Source: Nitrospirota bacterium (GTDB taxonomy: Bacteria > Nitrospirota > Nitrospiria > Nitrospirales > NS-4). From it: a DNA stretch of 13,704 bases. Within the stretch, counting starts at the first letter, position 1; each line of letters begins with the position of its first letter. Below, one piece after another: positions 12,130 through 13,704 of the stretch. The notes below the pieces were generated by a model, which saw only the letters and a list, made by a program, of their open reading frames with translations, made no database searches and was not told the origin of the DNA. A program made the translations under genes and the position numbers. The DNA is taken from assembly GCA_005877565.1 (NCBI GenBank), contig VBOK01000120.1, forward strand, positions 1 through 13,704, given 5' to 3'.

Positions 12130-13233
12130 CTACCGTTCCGTGGTGTCCTCGTACGGCAGGGACGCGACACCGAACGGGGGCTTTGCGGCAGGCAGGTGAT
12201 ACTTTCTCATGAGTCGCTGGAGAGAGGAACGGTGGAGCCCGAGGGCCTTGGCCGCACGACTCACGATTCCGGCGTGCTCAACGAGGACATTCCTGAGGAA
12301 CTCCCTTTCCAGGCGCTCCAGGGTCTCCTTCTTCCACATGTGGAAGCCGTATCGCCCCCGACGCCCAGCGCCTTTCAGGACCGTCTCGGGAAGGTCTTCG
12401 GTCGTGATCAAGGGGCCTTTGGCGAAGGCGACCGCCCGCTCCACCGCGTTCTTCAGCTCCCGGACGTTCCCCCGCCAGTCGTAGCTCATCAAATGGTCCA
12501 TGGCCTCTGGCGTGATCCCTTCGATCCGTGGGTGATGCCGCGAAGAACACGCCTCCAGAAAATGTGCCGCCAGGAGGGGAATGTCCTCCCGCCTTTGCCG
12601 TAAAGGAGGGATCTGAATCTCGATGACGGCGATGCGGAAATAGAGGTCTTCCCGGAACCGTCCTTTTCGGACCTCCTCGTAGATGTCGAGATTTGTCGCC
12701 GCCACGAAGCGGACGTTGAAGGTGATCGGTTTTATCCCGCCGAGGCGACGTGCGGCTCCCTCCTCCACGGCGCGGAGGAGCTTGGCCTGCAGGACAGGGC
12801 TCAGCTCGCATACCTCATCGAGGAAGAGCGTGCCGCCGTCAGCGGCCTCGAGGAGGCCCTCCTTAGCAAGCTGGGCCCCGGTGAAGGCCCCTCGATCGTA
12901 GCCGAACAGTTCCGCCTCGAGGAGGTTTTGCGGGATCGCGGCGCAGTTGAGGGCGAGGAAGGCTCTTCGTTTACGACCGTTGTTTTCATGCAGCGCCTTG
13001 GCGACCAATTCTTTCCCTACCCCGCTCTCACCGAGAATCATGACGTGAGTGTCCATGGAGGCAATCCTCAGAATGTCGTCGCGGAGCTTGAGCATTACCT
13101 TGCTCTGCCCGACGAGCCCGGTCAGCGGGAATGAGCGATGAAGCGGGCCCTCAGAAACCTGGCAGGCCTTCTCTGTGCGCCGCTCCTCTAGCTGGTTGTC
13201 GGAGTTTTCTTTGACGATGAGAACGCGTTCCAT
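12130..13233 (-). CDS. Sigma-54-dependent activator (NtrC-type AAA+) with vestigial receiver domain
   Basis: Activates sigma-54 RNA polymerase by ATP hydrolysis. Numbered from the GTG at 13257, the AAA+ domain has Walker A GESGVGKE (76-83), the sigma-54-contacting GAFTGA loop (123-128), Walker B GGTLFLDE (141-148), arginine-finger region GRFREDLYFR (199-208) and WRGNVRELKN (261-270, normally WPGN). A Fis-type helix-turn-helix follows at about 328-354 (GIVSRAAKALGLHRSSLQRL). The N-terminus has only MERVLIVKENSDN, like the first strand of a receiver domain but with the acidic pair changed to Lys-Glu; the remaining ~100 residues are missing. I start at the ATG at 13233, where receiver similarity begins; the GTG at 13257 adds eight residues. 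It probably controls the sigma-54 promoter at 11894-11909. Confidence 0.92.
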   Translation of the reverse strand: MERVLIVKENSDNQLEERRTEKACQVSEGPLHRSFPLTGLVGQSKVMLKLRDDILRIASMDTHVMILGESGVGKELVAKALHENNGRKRRAFLALNCAAIPQNLLEAELFGYDRGAFTGAQLAKEGLLEAADGGTLFLDEVCELSPVLQAKLLRAVEEGAARRLGGIKPITFNVRFVAATNLDIYEEVRKGRFREDLYFRIAVIEIQIPPLRQRREDIPLLAAHFLEACSSRHHPRIEGITPEAMDHLMSYDWRGNVRELKNAVERAVAFAKGPLITTEDLPETVLKGAGRRGRYGFHMWKKETLERLEREFLRNVLVEHAGIVSRAAKALGLHRSSLQRLMRKYHLPAAKPPFGVASLPYEDTTER

Positions 13234-13315
13234 CTGATTGCCTGTCGTTGCAGTCACGTTTTCACAATGAGAGACGGGCCACGCGCCGCCATTGCGACTT
13301 CGCGCCCTCTCCCGC

Positions 13316-13526
13316 TCGTATCATGTGTATCGTTCGGAGCCCAGACAGTACATCAGGTAATACCCCGATCATATGTCATGTAGATACCCGGTCTTAAGGG
13401 GGGAACCTCCGTGAGCCAGTCGCAGCGAGTCAAGGCTCCTAGCATTCGTAACGAAGTGGTAGGGAGATATGGCCCAACCTTTCAGAACAAGCGGGCGCAG
13501 GCGAAGGCGCTCCCGCTCCGCCAGAG
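13316..13526 (+). repeat. Interspersed repeat, copy B
   Basis: The uninterrupted counterpart of copy A, same orientation. Shared pieces are TCGTATCA plus TGTGTATCGT (13316-13333), GTAGATaCCCGGTCTT from 13380, GTGAGcCAG...CGCAGCGAGTC, GTAACGAAGTGGTAGGGAGA followed by TATGGCCCAAC (to 13478), then directly CTTTCAG...CCGCCA (to 13522). The 46-bp right-hand block is identical in both copies. It lies upstream of the sigma-54 activator, so copies A and B flank that gene and paralog 2. No coding function is recognisable. Confidence 0.65.
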
Positions 13527-13567
13527 TCCCGCTCGCCGCCACCCGCTTCAGTTGTTTGTTGGGTTTG

Positions 13568-13597
13568 TTGCTTCCAAAAGGCACCTATCCCCGTTTT
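13568..13597 (+). repeat. REP-like core next to repeat copy B
   Basis: TTGCTTCC followed by AAAAGGCACCTATCCCCG and TTTT matches the element at 7171-7199 apart from a few substitutions and one extra C. It follows copy B by about 40 bases. The style matches REP elements linked to RAYT transposases, but no partner gene is visible. Confidence 0.5.
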
Positions 13598-13599
13598 AG

Positions 13600-13704
13600 C
13601 TCGTTCACTGATTTACCACCGCCCAAATCCGGTATTCGCGTACTATTCATTTTTCTGAATAAGGCGATCATGCGAGTCGATGGAAAAGGAGCCCCTGGCT
13701 CTCG
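13600..13704. other. Terminal non-coding stretch, possible gene start at the edge
   Basis: AT-richer intergenic DNA with a small palindrome TATTCA-TTTTTC-TGAATA (13644-13661). An ATG at 13670, preceded by AAGG five bases upstream, opens a plus-strand frame that is still open at the window edge after 11 codons. This is too little to call a gene. Confidence 0.3.

Noticed and set aside
13369..13584. 71-codon minus-strand frame through repeat copy B
   Set aside because: It lies entirely in repeat DNA; the part matching copy A is a nucleotide repeat and the rest differs, with no start signals.

Overview
The window is bacterial, GC-rich over its first ~9 kb, and has the look of a Nitrospirota (Nitrospira-like) chromosome. 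That placement is inferred from the gene mix (paired small ferredoxins, alanine dehydrogenase, apt, Nudix, DksA-like, periplasmic serine protease and queC) and is not proven. The left ~7.1 kb is conserved core sequence. The right ~6.5 kb is accessory, by eye less GC-rich, and carries repeats, gene fragments and a small regulatory cluster.

Core part. A minus-strand operon (1079 to 12) encodes a zinc-ribbon protein, a thioredoxin-fold [2Fe-2S] ferredoxin and a two-cluster ferredoxin. It has a good sigma-70 promoter at 1103-1132. Divergently, a small exported protein overlaps alanine dehydrogenase (ald, 1625-2722), and a tRNA-Pro(CGG) begins two bases after the ald stop. After a heptad-periodic inverted repeat come acylphosphatase and a tightly packed seven-gene run (3224-7148): apt, Nudix hydrolase, DksA/TraR-type protein, HtrA-like protease with one PDZ domain, queC (TTG start), a 47-aa membrane peptide and an exported protein. 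The run is probably one operon from a near-consensus promoter that lies so close to apt that the mRNA should be almost leaderless.

Accessory part. A REP-like hairpin ends the core block. Next is a large exported protein whose signal-peptide frame and body frame differ by one base. Then come a small minus-strand secreted ORF, a fragment with two InlB-type repeats, and two minus-strand paralogous secreted proteins with six conserved cysteines each. An NtrC-type sigma-54 activator lies upstream of the second paralog. It keeps only the first strand of a receiver domain. Between activator and paralog is a near-perfect -24/-12 sigma-54 promoter pointing at the paralog gene. Two direct copies of an unrecognised repeat flank this activator/paralog unit; one is interrupted by 79 bp that contain a REP-like core.

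The best candidate for something undescribed is this cassette: truncated activator, sigma-54 promoter with a ~250-nt leader, tandem six-Cys exported proteins and flanking repeats.
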